Assembly (NCBI GenBank): GCA_940588625.1
Contig: CALNPU010000008.1
Location: forward strand, 1-44,046
Direction of reading: 5' to 3'
DNA: 44,046 nt
Origin: an uncultured Caballeronia sp.
Lineage (GTDB): Bacteria; Pseudomonadota; Gammaproteobacteria; Burkholderiales; Burkholderiaceae
A program made the position numbers and the translations under genes. The first letter of the stretch is position 1, and every line of letters begins with the position of its first letter. Under the pieces are notes generated by a model, which saw only the letters and a program-made list of their open reading frames with translations, did not search any database and was not told the origin of the DNA. Shown piece after piece: positions 1 to 8,786 of the stretch.

Positions 1-183
1 AGCAGCCCGACACTCCCCACGGGCTAGCAGCAACGGCCCCTCCCCCGGTCGCTTCGCTTCTATTCGACCCAACGCCGTCGTTTAGTGGCGGATTTGCACC
101 GCCGCTAATACGCCGAACGATCCCCGCTACTTGCCTGCGCCGAATAGCGCTACCAATGTGGATGCCGACGGTATACCGATCAT
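1..183. other. No gene recognised at left edge
   Basis: No open frame with recognisable protein similarity and no clear RNA gene is visible. Stops occur in all frames at short spacing. It may be more of the decayed glycosyltransferase that follows, or the flank of a lost mobile element. Nothing in the bases decides between these. Confidence 0.4.
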
Positions 184-809
184 CACGTTTTCACCAAGCG
201 GCCGGTCATCTGCCTGGAGAACTCGCTGGGAAACCAAGGGCGTTTCACAGACCTCAAGCTGCTGCGCAAACTGGAGCGCAAGGGCTTATGCAAGCTTCAG
301 CTAATTGTCGACACACCGCATGACGCGTGTTTGCGGGCCAAGCAGTAAGCGGCGATTGCTATCGACGAATGCGTGACCGGGAATTATCACTGCGGGTTGG
401 AGGCGTTATCGCAGGGAAAACCAACGTTCGGCCATCTGGACAATCGTGTTCAGTCGCAACTCAGGGCCGTGACAGGCGCTCTTGAATTGCCGTGGATCGA
501 TGCGATGTACGGCTGGAGGAAGCCGAAGGTCCGCTTCGTGAACTGCTGTGGGATCGGGCGCTACGCGCAGAGCTGGGTGCAGCGTCGCGGAAGTTGGATG
601 GAGACCTACTATCAGGAAGCCGCGATGGTCGAAGATTATCGACGCGCTATCCTGATCTCTTTGAGGCACCGCATCGCTTCCACGTCCGGCGCTTCGTGGG
701 GCATAGCGAGCAGTGGCTTGCAGTCGCACTGCCTGATCATCGCTGGGCCGCGCGCAAGCGAGCCAACAGCCCGTGGAGGATGCTCGCTGATGCGGTGCGC
801 GGGCGCTGA
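184..809 (+). pseudogene. Glycosyltransferase remnant (frameshifted)
   Basis: This reads as the C-terminal part of a glycosyltransferase, an enzyme type that moves a sugar from an activated donor. One frame gives a coherent protein from about 190: RFTDLKLL, an in-frame TAA at 346-348, then AIDECVTGNYH, GLEALSQGKPTFGHLD and VTGALELPW. The DECVTG...GLE...GKPT pattern resembles the donor-binding region of family-1-like glycosyltransferases. The thread then shifts frame near 500 (RLEEAEGPLRELLWD), back near 590 (SWMETYYQEAAMVEDYRRA), and again near 650 (YPDLFEAPHRF), ending at a TGA at 807-809. A nonsense codon plus three shifts means no working enzyme. The N-terminal half is not recognisable. 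The family assignment is from motif memory and is moderately sure; the broken state is clear. Confidence 0.6.
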
Positions 810-850
810 GAATATAACTGGGCGTAAGTGGTTTTCGATATGCCGCGGAC

Positions 851-886
851 AAAGAAAAAGCCCTAACTTGTCAGGGCTTTTTCTTT
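851..886. terminator. Perfect inverted-repeat terminator after tRNA-Cys
   Basis: Two 14-base arms (AAAGAAAAAGCCCT and AGGGCTTTTTCTTT) pair perfectly around an 8-base loop. A-runs on one side and T-runs on the other let it stop transcription in both directions. It sits just past the 3' end of tRNA-Cys on the minus strand and past the dead glycosyltransferase on the plus strand. Confidence 0.85.
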
Positions 887-893
887 GAATCTC

Positions 894-967
894 TGGAGGC
901 GCGAGCCGGAGTCGAACCGGCCTAAACGGCTTTGCAGGCCGCTGCATGACCGCTTTGCTATCGCGCC
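894..967 (-). tRNA. tRNA-Cys (GCA)
   Basis: On the minus strand the gene begins GGCGCGA and ends TCGCGCC, which pair as a 7-bp acceptor stem. These are followed by discriminator T and an encoded CCA. The T-arm carries GGTTCGACTCC and the anticodon loop reads CTGCAAA, giving anticodon GCA. The U73 discriminator is a known cysteine identity element. It lies downstream of tRNA-Gly on the same strand and is probably co-transcribed with uvrC-pgsA-tRNA-Gly. Confidence 0.95.
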
Positions 968-1057
968 AGAGGCGGGGACTACCGGAACTACGTGAGCAGG
1001 CAATCGGTGCCTGGCAAACCCAACCCAAAACAACCTGTTGAGCTGGTCCACCGAACA

Positions 1058-1084
1058 AAAAGGGGAAGCTTGGCTTCCTTTTTT
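1058..1084. terminator. Short hairpin between the two tRNAs
   Basis: A GGAAGC/GCTTCC stem with a 3-base loop is flanked by an A-run and a T-run. It lies just downstream of the tRNA-Gly 3' end, before tRNA-Cys. It could be a partial terminator or a processing site in the tRNA transcript. Confidence 0.5.
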
Positions 1085-1160
1085 TGGAGCGGGAGACGAG
1101 GCTCGAACTCGCGACCTCAACCTTGGCAAGGTTGCGCTCTACCAGCTGAGCTACTCCCGC
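1085..1160 (-). tRNA. tRNA-Gly (GCC)
   Basis: The minus strand reads GCGGGAGTAGCTCAGCTGG at the 5' end and closes with CTCCCGC, T and CCA. The acceptor stem pairs fully. The anticodon loop TTGCCAA gives anticodon GCC, and the T-arm contains GAGTTCGAGCCTC. All arms are intact. The order uvrC, pgsA, tRNA-Gly, tRNA-Cys is a familiar proteobacterial arrangement. Confidence 0.96.
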
Positions 1161-1331
1161 ATCTTGCGGACTTCTTTTGCCAATTTACTGCTTTTGTACT
1201 TCATCAGGCTTCGCGTTGTCGTTGTTTTGCGTTCACCCCCCCCAACAAGGATGGAATTATGGAGAAGCCCAACTTTAGTGTCAAGAGCTTTTGTATGTGC
1301 CCCATCACTTTTAAGCGCCCTCCACGCTGAA

Positions 1332-1925
1332 TCAAAGCATGCCGCCACGCTCGCAAATCTGCGGCCATGCGAGTTTCATGTAATAGAGCATTGACCAGAC
1401 CGTGAGAAACGCCGCGACGTAGATCAGCCAAAGCCCCCACACCCGCGTATCGATCACCAACGTCCCCGCAATCCTCAACGGTCCGTAGAACAGTAGCATG
1501 GGGATAGCGACCATCTGGCAGACGGTCTTGAACTTGCCGAGCGAATTCACCGCTACGCTCTTCGATGCCCCGATCTGCGCCATCCATTCCCGCAACGCCG
1601 AAATTGTGATCTCACGTCCAACGATAATCAACGCAATCACGGCGTTCAGCCGCATCAGTTGCACGAGCACGAGCAGCGCGGCGGTAACCATGAGCTTGTC
1701 CGCGACGGGATCGAGAAACGCGCCGAATGCCGATGTCTGATTGAGCTTGCGCGCGAGGTAGCCGTCGAACCAGTCGGTCAGCGCGACCAGCACGAAAATG
1801 ACCATTGCAAGCTGGTTGCGATGGTCCGGGCTCATCATCATGTCCGGCAAATAGAAGACGCCCACGACGAGCGGAATCAGCACAATTCGCAGCCACGTCA
1901 GGAAAATCGGAAAATTAAACGGCAT
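1332..1925 (-). CDS. pgsA: CDP-diacylglycerol-glycerol-3-phosphate 3-phosphatidyltransferase
   Basis: PgsA makes phosphatidylglycerophosphate from CDP-diacylglycerol and glycerol-3-phosphate, the committed step to phosphatidylglycerol and cardiolipin. It works in the inner membrane. The 197-residue protein carries the CDP-alcohol phosphotransferase signature DG-x2-AR-x8-G-x3-D-x3-D at residues 54-76 (DGYLAR, then GAFLDPVAD). Hydrophobic helices lie around residues 8-25, 40-50, 78-95 and 150-180. Its length is normal for the family. The ATG at 1925 opens directly into the usual N-terminus (MPFNFPIFLTWLRI). It follows uvrC by 85 bases on the same strand and precedes tRNA-Gly. No lesion is seen. 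Confidence 0.95.
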   Translation of the reverse strand: MPFNFPIFLTWLRIVLIPLVVGVFYLPDMMMSPDHRNQLAMVIFVLVALTDWFDGYLARKLNQTSAFGAFLDPVADKLMVTAALLVLVQLMRLNAVIALIIVGREITISALREWMAQIGASKSVAVNSLGKFKTVCQMVAIPMLLFYGPLRIAGTLVIDTRVWGLWLIYVAAFLTVWSMLYYMKLAWPQICERGGML

Positions 1926-2010
1926 GGGCGTGACTCTTATAGAGAGGTGCTATTGTGCCGCGTCGCCCTATATGTCACAAGCCGACGGGCCGGGCGGCCG
2001 GACGTTGCGC

Positions 2011-4197
2011 TCAATGCAACTGCCGGTAGATCTGCTCGGCCAGCGCCTGCGAAATTCCCTCGACGCTCGCCAGATCCTCCACGCTCGCCGTCTGCACCCC
2101 GCGCAACCCGCCAAAGCGCGACAACAACCGCTGACGCCGTTTCGCACCAATGCCCTCCAGTTCCTCGAGCCGCGATGTCTGCCGCGTCTTCGCCCGTTTC
2201 GCACGCATGCCGGTAATCGCAAAACGGTGCGCCTCGTCGCGCAGATGCGCGACAAGCATCTGCGCTGCGCTCTCCTTGCCGAGTTCGAGCGGTGTGCGGC
2301 TATCGGCGAAAATCAGGGTCTCGAGTCCCACCTTGCGCCCTTCCCCCTTTGCCACGCCGAGCAGCATGCCCTGGTCGAGTCCAAGTTCTGCGAACACTTG
2401 TCGCGCGATCTCGACCTGGCCCTTGCCGCCATCGATCAACACGATATTCGGCAAACGACCGCCCGATGGAACCGGTTCGGCGACATCGGCTTCGGCGGGA
2501 CCAACGGATCCAGGTTCAGTTTGCGTTTCGGCATCCAACTCCACCGCTTCCTGCGGCGGGTCATCGGCGGCTCGCGTGGCGGCCTGCGCCAACATCTTCT
2601 CGTAGCGGCGCGTGAGGACCTGACGCATGGCGGCGTAATCGTCACCGGGGGTGATGCCGGTGATGTTGTAGCGCCGGTATTCGGCCGACCGCATCTTGTG
2701 ATGGTGATACACCACGCACGATGCTTGCGTTGCCTCGCCCATCGTGTGGCTGATGTCGAAACATTCGATCCGCAATTGCGCGAGGTCGTCCATTTCGAGG
2801 CTCAGCGTGTCCGCGAGAGAACGCGTGCGGGCCTGCTGCAAACCCTGTTCGGACAACAAGCGCGCGAGCGCGAGCTTCGCATTCGATTCGGCCATTGAGA
2901 GCCACGCGCGCTTTTGTCCCTGCGGCTGGCGCAGCACCACGACCTTGTGCCCCGCCTGTTCGATCAGCAGGTCGACGAGCTCGCGGTTCGTCGGTGCGTG
3001 GCTCACCACCAGCACTGGCGGCACACGATTGCCGATGTAATGCTGGGCGATGAACGCCTCCAGCACTTCGGCTTCGAGCGCGCCCTGACGTTCCGATTCC
3101 GTCGCGTCATCCAGCGGCACGGCTCCGGTTTCAGCGATCTCCTCCTGCATTGCATCTGTAGTAGCGTGGGCTTCGAACACTTGCTCGCGCGCCGCGAGCG
3201 CGCCGGCGGGCAGCGCGATTTCGTTGGCCGGCGCATCGACTTCTTCGATGACGATATTCGCCACGCCGTCCACGAAGTCATCGCCGGCAAGCTCTTCCGG
3301 CATTGCGTTTTCTATTGCTAGCGCCGCTTCCACGTGCGTCGGGAAATAGGCTTTGTCGCCGAGATGCCGGCCGCCGCGCACCATCGCGAGATTCACGCAC
3401 ACCTTGCCACCCAGCGCGACGACCGCGAGAATATCGACGTCGTTATCGCCGCCCACCTCGATTGCCTGCTGATGCAGCAGGGTGGACAGCGAGCTCATCT
3501 GGTTACGCACGGCCGCGGCCTGCTCAAACTTGAGATCGGCGGCGCACATGTGCATCTTCTGCTCGAGCTCCTTCATCACTTCGCCCTGGCGTCCGAGCAG
3601 GAACCGTGATGCGTTCGACACATCGCGTGCGTAATCTTTCTCGTTGATCAGCCCGACACACGGCCCGGTGCAGCGTCCGATCTGATGCAGCAGGCAAGGC
3701 CGTGTGCGATTGTTGAAGACGGAATCCTCGCAGGTGCGCAACTGGAAAACGCGCTGCAAGATCTGGATGCTCTCGCGCACAGCCCACGCGCTCGGGAACG
3801 GGCCAAAGTACTGGTTCTTCTTGTCCACGCCGCCGCGATAATACGCCATGCGCGGAAATTTGTGGCCGGTGAGCTTCAGATACGGATACGACTTGTCGTC
3901 GCGAAACAAAATATTGTAGCGCGGCGCGAGCGCCTTGATCAGATTATTCTCGAGCAGCAGCGCTTCGGCTTCGGACCGCGTGACCGTGGTTTCAATTTTG
4001 CGAATACGCGTGACCATCATTGCGATGCGCGGAGAAAGCAGTGTCTTCGTAAAATAGCTCGACACGCGTTTTCTCAGGTCGCGCGCCTTGCCGACGTAGA
4101 GCACGTTGCCCTGCTCGTCGTAATAGCGGTACACGCCCGGCAAGTGCGGCAACTGAGCCAGGCTTTTTGGGGGGTCGAAAACGTCGGAGTCTGTCAT
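2011..4197 (-). CDS. uvrC: UvrABC excinuclease subunit C
   Basis: UvrC makes the two incisions flanking a DNA lesion in nucleotide excision repair, acting after UvrA/UvrB damage recognition. The 728-residue product has an N-terminal GIY-YIG nuclease domain ([18 protein letters not shown], residues about 20-40) and a UVR motif near residue 210 ([11 protein letters not shown]). The central RNase H-like endonuclease domain contains [12 protein letters not shown], and tandem helix-hairpin-helix motifs sit at the C-terminus ([13 protein letters not shown] and [12 protein letters not shown]). An acidic, alanine-rich insert around residues 310-370 makes it longer than the E. coli protein of about 610 residues; such inserts fit Burkholderia-type UvrC. 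The ATG at 4197 starts [10 protein letters not shown]. No frameshift is visible, so excision repair is retained despite heavy gene loss nearby. Confidence 0.95.
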   Translation of the reverse strand: MTDSDVFDPPKSLAQLPHLPGVYRYYDEQGNVLYVGKARDLRKRVSSYFTKTLLSPRIAMMVTRIRKIETTVTRSEAEALLLENNLIKALAPRYNILFRDDKSYPYLKLTGHKFPRMAYYRGGVDKKNQYFGPFPSAWAVRESIQILQRVFQLRTCEDSVFNNRTRPCLLHQIGRCTGPCVGLINEKDYARDVSNASRFLLGRQGEVMKELEQKMHMCAADLKFEQAAAVRNQMSSLSTLLHQQAIEVGGDNDVDILAVVALGGKVCVNLAMVRGGRHLGDKAYFPTHVEAALAIENAMPEELAGDDFVDGVANIVIEEVDAPANEIALPAGALAAREQVFEAHATTDAMQEEIAETGAVPLDDATESERQGALEAEVLEAFIAQHYIGNRVPPVLVVSHAPTNRELVDLLIEQAGHKVVVLRQPQGQKRAWLSMAESNAKLALARLLSEQGLQQARTRSLADTLSLEMDDLAQLRIECFDISHTMGEATQASCVVYHHHKMRSAEYRRYNITGITPGDDYAAMRQVLTRRYEKMLAQAATRAADDPPQEAVELDAETQTEPGSVGPAEADVAEPVPSGGRLPNIVLIDGGKGQVEIARQVFAELGLDQGMLLGVAKGEGRKVGLETLIFADSRTPLELGKESAAQMLVAHLRDEAHRFAITGMRAKRAKTRQTSRLEELEGIGAKRRQRLLSRFGGLRGVQTASVEDLASVEGISQALAEQIYRQLH

Positions 4198-4438
4198 GCA
4201 GGGATGATGGCGGGGACCGCGCAGCTTGGAAACAGCGAAATGATTTTATTGGTTTTCAGCAGCACCGGATTACGCGGGAAAACCAGCAGGGCGCGACCGA
4301 AGCACTCTCGCCCAGGCAAGTCCGTAACGCAACCGTAACGCCGCGCGCCGCGCGAATCGTTATCCTTAAAAACGCCAGTTTAGTTCAATCATCTTTAGTT
4401 CAATCCGTTGTCCACCATTCATTAGCGGTTTATTGCTC

Positions 4439-5641
4439 ATGCCGTCTTTATTGGAACAATTGCCTGCTTCCGGCTACGCCAGCGTCGACACCGGCGCTCC
4501 GGCCAGCAACATCGCGTGTGACATTTTCTGCGCGGTCATCGACAATTTCGGCGACATCGGCGTCTGCTGGCGGCTTGCGCGCCAACTGGTCAGCGAACAT
4601 GACTGGCAGGTGCGGCTGTTCGTCGACGATCTCAAGGCCTTTCATGCGCTCTGCCCCGCCGTCGATCCTGCGCTCAACCGCCAGAGCGCGGCGGGTGTCG
4701 TGATCGAACACTGGCACGCGCCGTCGCACGCGGGCGATACGCTACAGATACAGATCGCCGATATCGTGATCGAGGCGTTCGGCTGTGAATTACCGGCGGT
4801 ATACGTGAACGCAATGGCCTGCCGCGAGCAGAAGCCCGTGTGGCTGAATCTCGAGTATCTGAGCGCGGAGGACTGGGTCGCGGATTTTCATCTGCGGCCC
4901 TCGCCGCATCCGCGCTACGCGCTCGACAAGACGTTCTTTTTCCCCGGCTTGGGGCCGGGCACCGGCGGTGTGCTGAAAGAGAGCGCGCTTGATGCCGAGC
5001 GTGAGGCGTTTGATCGCGATGCCTGGTGGCACACACGTGTTGGCACGGCTGCGCCGCCGCCCGGCACAACTGTCATTTCGATGTTCGCGTACGAGAATCC
5101 GGCCATCAACACGCTGCTCGAACAATGGCGCGACTCTGCCATGCCGATCGCGCTCCTTGTGCCGGAGGGGCGCATTTCCGGGGCGGTGGCACGGTTTTTC
5201 AGCCTGCCGGACTTTCTTGCCGGAACGAAGGCGAAAAGCGGGTCACTGAAGGCTTACGCGCTGGGTTTTGTCGAGCAGCCGCTCTTCGATTCCCTGCTCT
5301 GGGCCGCGGATCTGAATTTCGTGCGCGGCGAGGATTCGTTTGTGCGGGCGCAATGGGCGCAAAAGCCGTTCGTCTGGCACATCTACCCGCAAAGCGACGA
5401 CGCCCATCTGCCGAAACTCGACGCCGCGCTCGCACACTACGCGAATGGCCTGCCCGCCGGAGCGCGGGCCTCGCTCGAACGCTTCTGGCATGCGTGGAAC
5501 GGCGGCACCCCGGACTGGGAAGATCTCTGGCAAAACCGCGCGCTGCTGGAACGGCGTGCCACCAATTGGGCAGAGGAACTGGCAGGTGTTGTGGATCTGG
5601 CTGGAAATCTGGCGGAATTCGCGAAAACTCAGTTAAAATAA
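4439..5641 (+). CDS. earP: EF-P arginine rhamnosyltransferase EarP
   Basis: EarP transfers rhamnose from dTDP-rhamnose to Arg32 of elongation factor P, which activates EF-P for rescuing ribosomes stalled at polyproline. The 400-residue protein has the family N-terminal motif DNFGDIGVCWRLARQL, whose aspartates are the catalytic and acceptor-side residues in characterised EarP. Its C-terminal donor-site block is RGEDSFVRAQWAQKPFVWHIYPQ. The ATG at 4439 is preferred; an upstream TTG at 4433 in the same frame would add only two residues. efp follows 240 bases downstream on the same strand. The substrate residue Arg32 is present there, so the pair is functionally coherent. Confidence 0.94.
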   Translation: MPSLLEQLPASGYASVDTGAPASNIACDIFCAVIDNFGDIGVCWRLARQLVSEHDWQVRLFVDDLKAFHALCPAVDPALNRQSAAGVVIEHWHAPSHAGDTLQIQIADIVIEAFGCELPAVYVNAMACREQKPVWLNLEYLSAEDWVADFHLRPSPHPRYALDKTFFFPGLGPGTGGVLKESALDAEREAFDRDAWWHTRVGTAAPPPGTTVISMFAYENPAINTLLEQWRDSAMPIALLVPEGRISGAVARFFSLPDFLAGTKAKSGSLKAYALGFVEQPLFDSLLWAADLNFVRGEDSFVRAQWAQKPFVWHIYPQSDDAHLPKLDAALAHYANGLPAGARASLERFWHAWNGGTPDWEDLWQNRALLERRATNWAEELAGVVDLAGNLAEFAKTQLK

Positions 5642-5881
5642 TAAGTTATCCGACGGGCTTGCCATTCGGGACGCCATCAGTTCCGGACGAATTCCACAGC
5701 GCGCACAGTGGAATAAGAATAAGCACGGTGGGAATAGTCAGAATAGCCAGTGAAGCGGCCTCAAGCTAAGCGAGCACAAACGGGCCATCGCCCGGATTGG
5801 GGATCTCGTCCTTGACCATGAGCCGACCGTCGACACTGCAGCGATCAGGCTCACATTTTCGTACAGGACAGTTTTTTTAAT

Positions 5882-6439
5882 ATGAAAACCGCACAAGAAC
5901 TCCGCGTCGGCAACGTCGTGATGATCGGCAGCGATGCCATGGTCGTGCTGAAGGCCGAGTACAACAAATCCGGCCGCAATTCCGCGGTCGTGAAGATGAA
6001 GTTCCGTAACCTGCTGTCCACCGGCAACATGGAATCGGTGTACAAGGCGGACGACAAGTTCCACGTCGTCCAGCTCGACTGCAAGGAAGTGACGTACTCG
6101 TACTTTGCCGACCCCATGTACGTGTTCATGGACGCCGACTACAACCAGTTCGAAGTCGAAGCCGACATGATGGGCGACGCCCTGCACTACCTCGCAGACG
6201 GCATGCCGTGCGAAGTGGTGTTCTACAACGAGAAAGCCATCTCGGTGGAACTGCCGACCACGCTGGTTCGCGAAATCATCTATACGGAACCGGCTGTGAA
6301 GGGTGACACGTCGTCGGGCAAGGTCCTGAAAACCGCCAAGCTCGCGACGGGTTTCGAACTGCAAGTACCGCTGTTCTGCGGTATTGGCGACAAGATCGAA
6401 ATCGATACGCGTACCAACGAGTATCGCAGCCGCGCTTAA
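5882..6439 (+). CDS. efp: Translation elongation factor P
   Basis: EF-P binds between the ribosomal P and E sites and promotes peptide-bond formation at consecutive prolines. The 185-residue protein shows the KOW-like N-domain, then two OB domains, ending in the usual [17 protein letters not shown]. The tip loop reads KSGRNSA with arginine at residue 32. This is the rhamnosylated type used with EarP, rather than the lysine type used with EpmA/EpmB. A purine-rich AGGACAG precedes the ATG at 5882. A strong terminator follows at 6486-6520. The gene is intact. Confidence 0.97.
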   Translation: MKTAQELRVGNVVMIGSDAMVVLKAEYNKSGRNSAVVKMKFRNLLSTGNMESVYKADDKFHVVQLDCKEVTYSYFADPMYVFMDADYNQFEVEADMMGDALHYLADGMPCEVVFYNEKAISVELPTTLVREIIYTEPAVKGDTSSGKVLKTAKLATGFELQVPLFCGIGDKIEIDTRTNEYRSRA

Positions 6440-6485
6440 GGCTTCGGTCGGCCGGCTGCAACGCCGGCTCGTGTGCTCAAGGTAA

Positions 6486-6520
6486 GAGAAAAAGCGCCAC
6501 GAAGGGCGCTTTTTTTCTTT
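6486..6520 (+). terminator. Rho-independent terminator of efp
   Basis: AAAAAGCGCC and GGCGCTTTTT pair perfectly as a 10-bp stem around a short loop, followed by a T-rich tail. It lies 47 bases after the efp stop codon. Confidence 0.9.
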
Positions 6521-6641
6521 GCTGAACATTATTGCCAATTCAGGCAAACTTTACCGGACCGTTTCCCGAAATTTCCTGGTGTTCCATTGCATGGAATGCG
6601 ATGTTGAGTGCTAAGACTTTGATTTTTCTTAAACACGCTAA

Positions 6642-6657
6642 TGGCATGAAACCTGCT
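6642..6657 (+). promoter_or_regulatory. Possible sigma54 (-24/-12) promoter
   Basis: TGGCATGAAACCTGCT matches the GG-N10-GC core of sigma54 promoters (consensus TGGCAC-N5-TTGC). It is positioned 55 bases upstream of the first ATG of the dead BON-domain gene. A short degenerate motif like this can arise by chance, so this is only a candidate. Confidence 0.35.
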
Positions 6658-6711
6658 GTGATAGTTGTGGCTGCGCTGTAATGGCGTCGAATTTTCCAAC
6701 AACACGCGACT

Positions 6712-7033
6712 ATGCCTATCACAAAAACCGCTCTCGCCCGTCTTGCTCTTTCATGTGCCGTACCGGTGGTAGCGATCACTCCCTGATGTTCGTCGACACC
6801 ATCGCATGAATCGGCTGGTGAATACACCACCGACTCCGCGCTGACCGCTAAGGTGAAAGCAGCATTGCTGGATCCGGGTCTGAAGTCGCTGGCGGTCAGT
6901 GTGACGACGTATCGGGTGAAGTGCGGCGGGCTTTGTGAATTCGCCGGAACAGATTCAAAAAGCGGTGTCGGTCGCACATGGCGTAGAAGGCGTGCAGTCG
7001 GTCAAGAACGAACTGCAGGTGAAGCCGCAATAG
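6712..7033 (+). pseudogene. BON-domain (OsmY-like) periplasmic protein, broken
   Basis: BON-domain proteins are small periplasmic or membrane-associated proteins thought to bind phospholipid or peptidoglycan. The first frame gives a signal-peptide-like start (ATG 6712: MPITKTALARLAL...AVPVVAITP) and meets a stop at about 6784. Another frame then supplies SALTAKVKAALLDPGLKSL, and a third gives FVNSPEQIQKAVSVAHGVEG plus VQSVKNELQVKPQ, ending TAG at 7031-7033. The pattern (xALTAKVKAALL ... V.G.V.SP.Q...A...A..V.GV..V.N.L) is the BON signature. At least two frameshifts and an early stop inactivate it. A possible sigma54 promoter lies just upstream. Confidence 0.75.
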
Positions 7034-7300
7034 CACGCTGAAAACGCTGAACGACCGTGTCGGGCACACGTCGTGCCCGAAAGAACCGGCTGCTTCAGGA
7101 AAACTGCAGGAAGCGCAGGACGAAGACCCCGCAGCGTCGGGCAAGGGCTGGAAGCTAGAGCGGAAACTGACACTATGACGTCATCCTGCCAGCGGCCCAC
7201 GCCGACGTTGCCCGACATCGAGGCGTCCGCCGCTGGATTTGGCCGTTAGAGGCGACCGGCACGGAACGCATTTCAGACCATTTAATACGTTGTGTCCGCC
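7034..7300. other. Intergenic spacer before the response regulator
   Basis: No gene is recognised. A GC-rich inverted repeat (TCGGGCAC / GTGCCCGA, about 7058-7080) follows the BON remnant and could be its terminator, although no T-run follows. No strong Shine-Dalgarno sequence is visible ahead of the regulator start at 7301. Confidence 0.4.
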
Positions 7301-8683
7301 ATGCCACACGCTTTGATTGTCGAAGACGATCCCAACAGCCTTTCCGGCTTCTCCGCCATCCTCACGACCGACGGTTTTTCCGTCGATACCGCGACGACGC
7401 TCGCCGAAGCGCGCTCAGCGCTTACGCGCTTCATCCCGGACGTCGTGCTGGTCGACCTGAACCTGCCCGACGGCAGTGGTCTCGACCTGCTGCACAACTT
7501 GCCGGCGCAACCGCCTGGCGGTGCACTGCCTGTGATTGTGATGACGGGTAACGCAACAGTGGAGAGCGCTATCGAAGGCTTGCGGCAAGGAATCTGGGAT
7601 TACCTGTTGAAGCCGGTCAACATTCCGCGCTTGCGCAGCTTGCTCGCCCGTATTCCGCGCCCGTACGAATTGACAGAGGAAGTGCGGGCGTTGCGCACCA
7701 CGCTCCGCGAACTGGGGCATTTCGGCGGGTTGCTCGGCCGCAGCGGTGCGATCCAGCATGTGTACGACCTGATCGAACACACCGCGCCCACCGAGGCGGT
7801 CGTGTTGATCTGCGGCGAAATCGGCACCGGCAAAAAAGTCGCGGCGCGCACACTGCATGAGATGAGTCGGCGTCGCAAAGGCCCGTTCGTTTCATTCAAT
7901 TGCGCTGCGGCCAACGAAACCAGCAACCGGTCGATGGAAAGCCTGATGTTCGGCCACGAGCGCGACGCGTTTGCTGGCCCAGAAAACCGCGAACCCGGCT
8001 TGCTCGAGCAAGCTGGCGGCGGGACGCTGCTCCTCGATCAGATCGACGCATTGCCGATCCCGCAGCAAGAAGCGCTGCTGCGCGCGCTCGATTCGCAGAA
8101 CTTCATGCGCGTGGGCGGCAGCAACAAGATCGTGACGGACTTCCGCCTGCTCGCGGCGACGCGCACGCCGGTGAAAGACGCCGTCGCCGACGGCAAGTTG
8201 CGCGAAGATCTGTTCCTGCGCCTGAATGCATCGTCGATGGCGTTGCCGCCATTGCGCGACCGGGGCGACGACATTGCGTTGCTCGCCGAGTATTTCGTCG
8301 ACGAACTGAACCGTGAGAACCGCGTGAGTGGCATTACGAGCGGCGCGCCCAAACGCGTGAGCCCGAATTTCATTCGCGAATGTTTGGTGACAGAATGGCC
8401 CGGCAATGTGCGCGAACTGCGCGAGCGGGTACGCCGTGCGTATCACGCATCGGGCGATGTGATCGAAACCTTGTGCGCCGATGAACACGCCGGTGCAGGT
8501 GGACGCGGACTGAACGGCAGCAGCATGCAGGTGACAGTGGGCACGGCGCTCGCCGATGTCGAAGACATGCTGATTCGTGCGACGCTGGAGGCCGTGGGCG
8601 GCACGCGGCACCGCGCAGCAACACTGCTCGGGATCAGCCCGAAGACGCTTTACAACAAGCTCCAGCGCATGAAGCTAGAGTGA
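7301..8683 (+). CDS. NtrC-family response regulator with altered GAFTGA and Walker B motifs
   Basis: The protein has a receiver domain, an AAA+ domain and a Fis-type helix-turn-helix, the layout of sigma54 activators. From the GTG at 7292, the receiver has acidic pair EDD (11-13), phospho-acceptor Asp55, Thr85 and Lys107, all intact. The AAA+ domain has Walker A GEIGTGKK (175-182). The sigma54-contact loop reads DAFAGP (225-230) instead of GAFTGA, and Walker B ends LLLDQ (249-250) instead of the usual DE. Arginine-finger region REDLFLRLN and the C-terminal HTH (GGTRHRAATLLGISPKTLYNKLQRM) are present. Known family members lacking GAFTGA (Rhodobacter NtrC, HupR, TyrR) regulate sigma70 promoters, so this may not activate sigma54. 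ATG 7301 is the likelier start; GTG 7292 adds three residues. No paired kinase gene is adjacent. Confidence 0.85.
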   Translation: MPHALIVEDDPNSLSGFSAILTTDGFSVDTATTLAEARSALTRFIPDVVLVDLNLPDGSGLDLLHNLPAQPPGGALPVIVMTGNATVESAIEGLRQGIWDYLLKPVNIPRLRSLLARIPRPYELTEEVRALRTTLRELGHFGGLLGRSGAIQHVYDLIEHTAPTEAVVLICGEIGTGKKVAARTLHEMSRRRKGPFVSFNCAAANETSNRSMESLMFGHERDAFAGPENREPGLLEQAGGGTLLLDQIDALPIPQQEALLRALDSQNFMRVGGSNKIVTDFRLLAATRTPVKDAVADGKLREDLFLRLNASSMALPPLRDRGDDIALLAEYFVDELNRENRVSGITSGAPKRVSPNFIRECLVTEWPGNVRELRERVRRAYHASGDVIETLCADEHAGAGGRGLNGSSMQVTVGTALADVEDMLIRATLEAVGGTRHRAATLLGISPKTLYNKLQRMKLE

Positions 8684-8701
8684 TGAGACGTTGATTGAAA
8701 C

Positions 8702-8736
8702 AAGCCGCTCGTTCTTTCGAACCAGCGGCTTTTTTT
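8702..8736 (+). terminator. Terminator after the response regulator
   Basis: AAGCCGCT and AGCGGCTT pair around a loop containing TTCGAA, followed by a T-run. It lies 19 bases after the regulator stop and separates it from the convergent dead nagZ. Confidence 0.88.
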
Positions 8737-8786
8737 ACGGCTGCGCTCGCCTGCGCTATCTGCGGTAGAAAGCGCTGGAAACCGCT

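Noticed and set aside
1924..2898. A 324-codon plus-strand open frame opposite uvrC
   Set aside because: uvrC is intact on the other strand; this frame shows no family motif.
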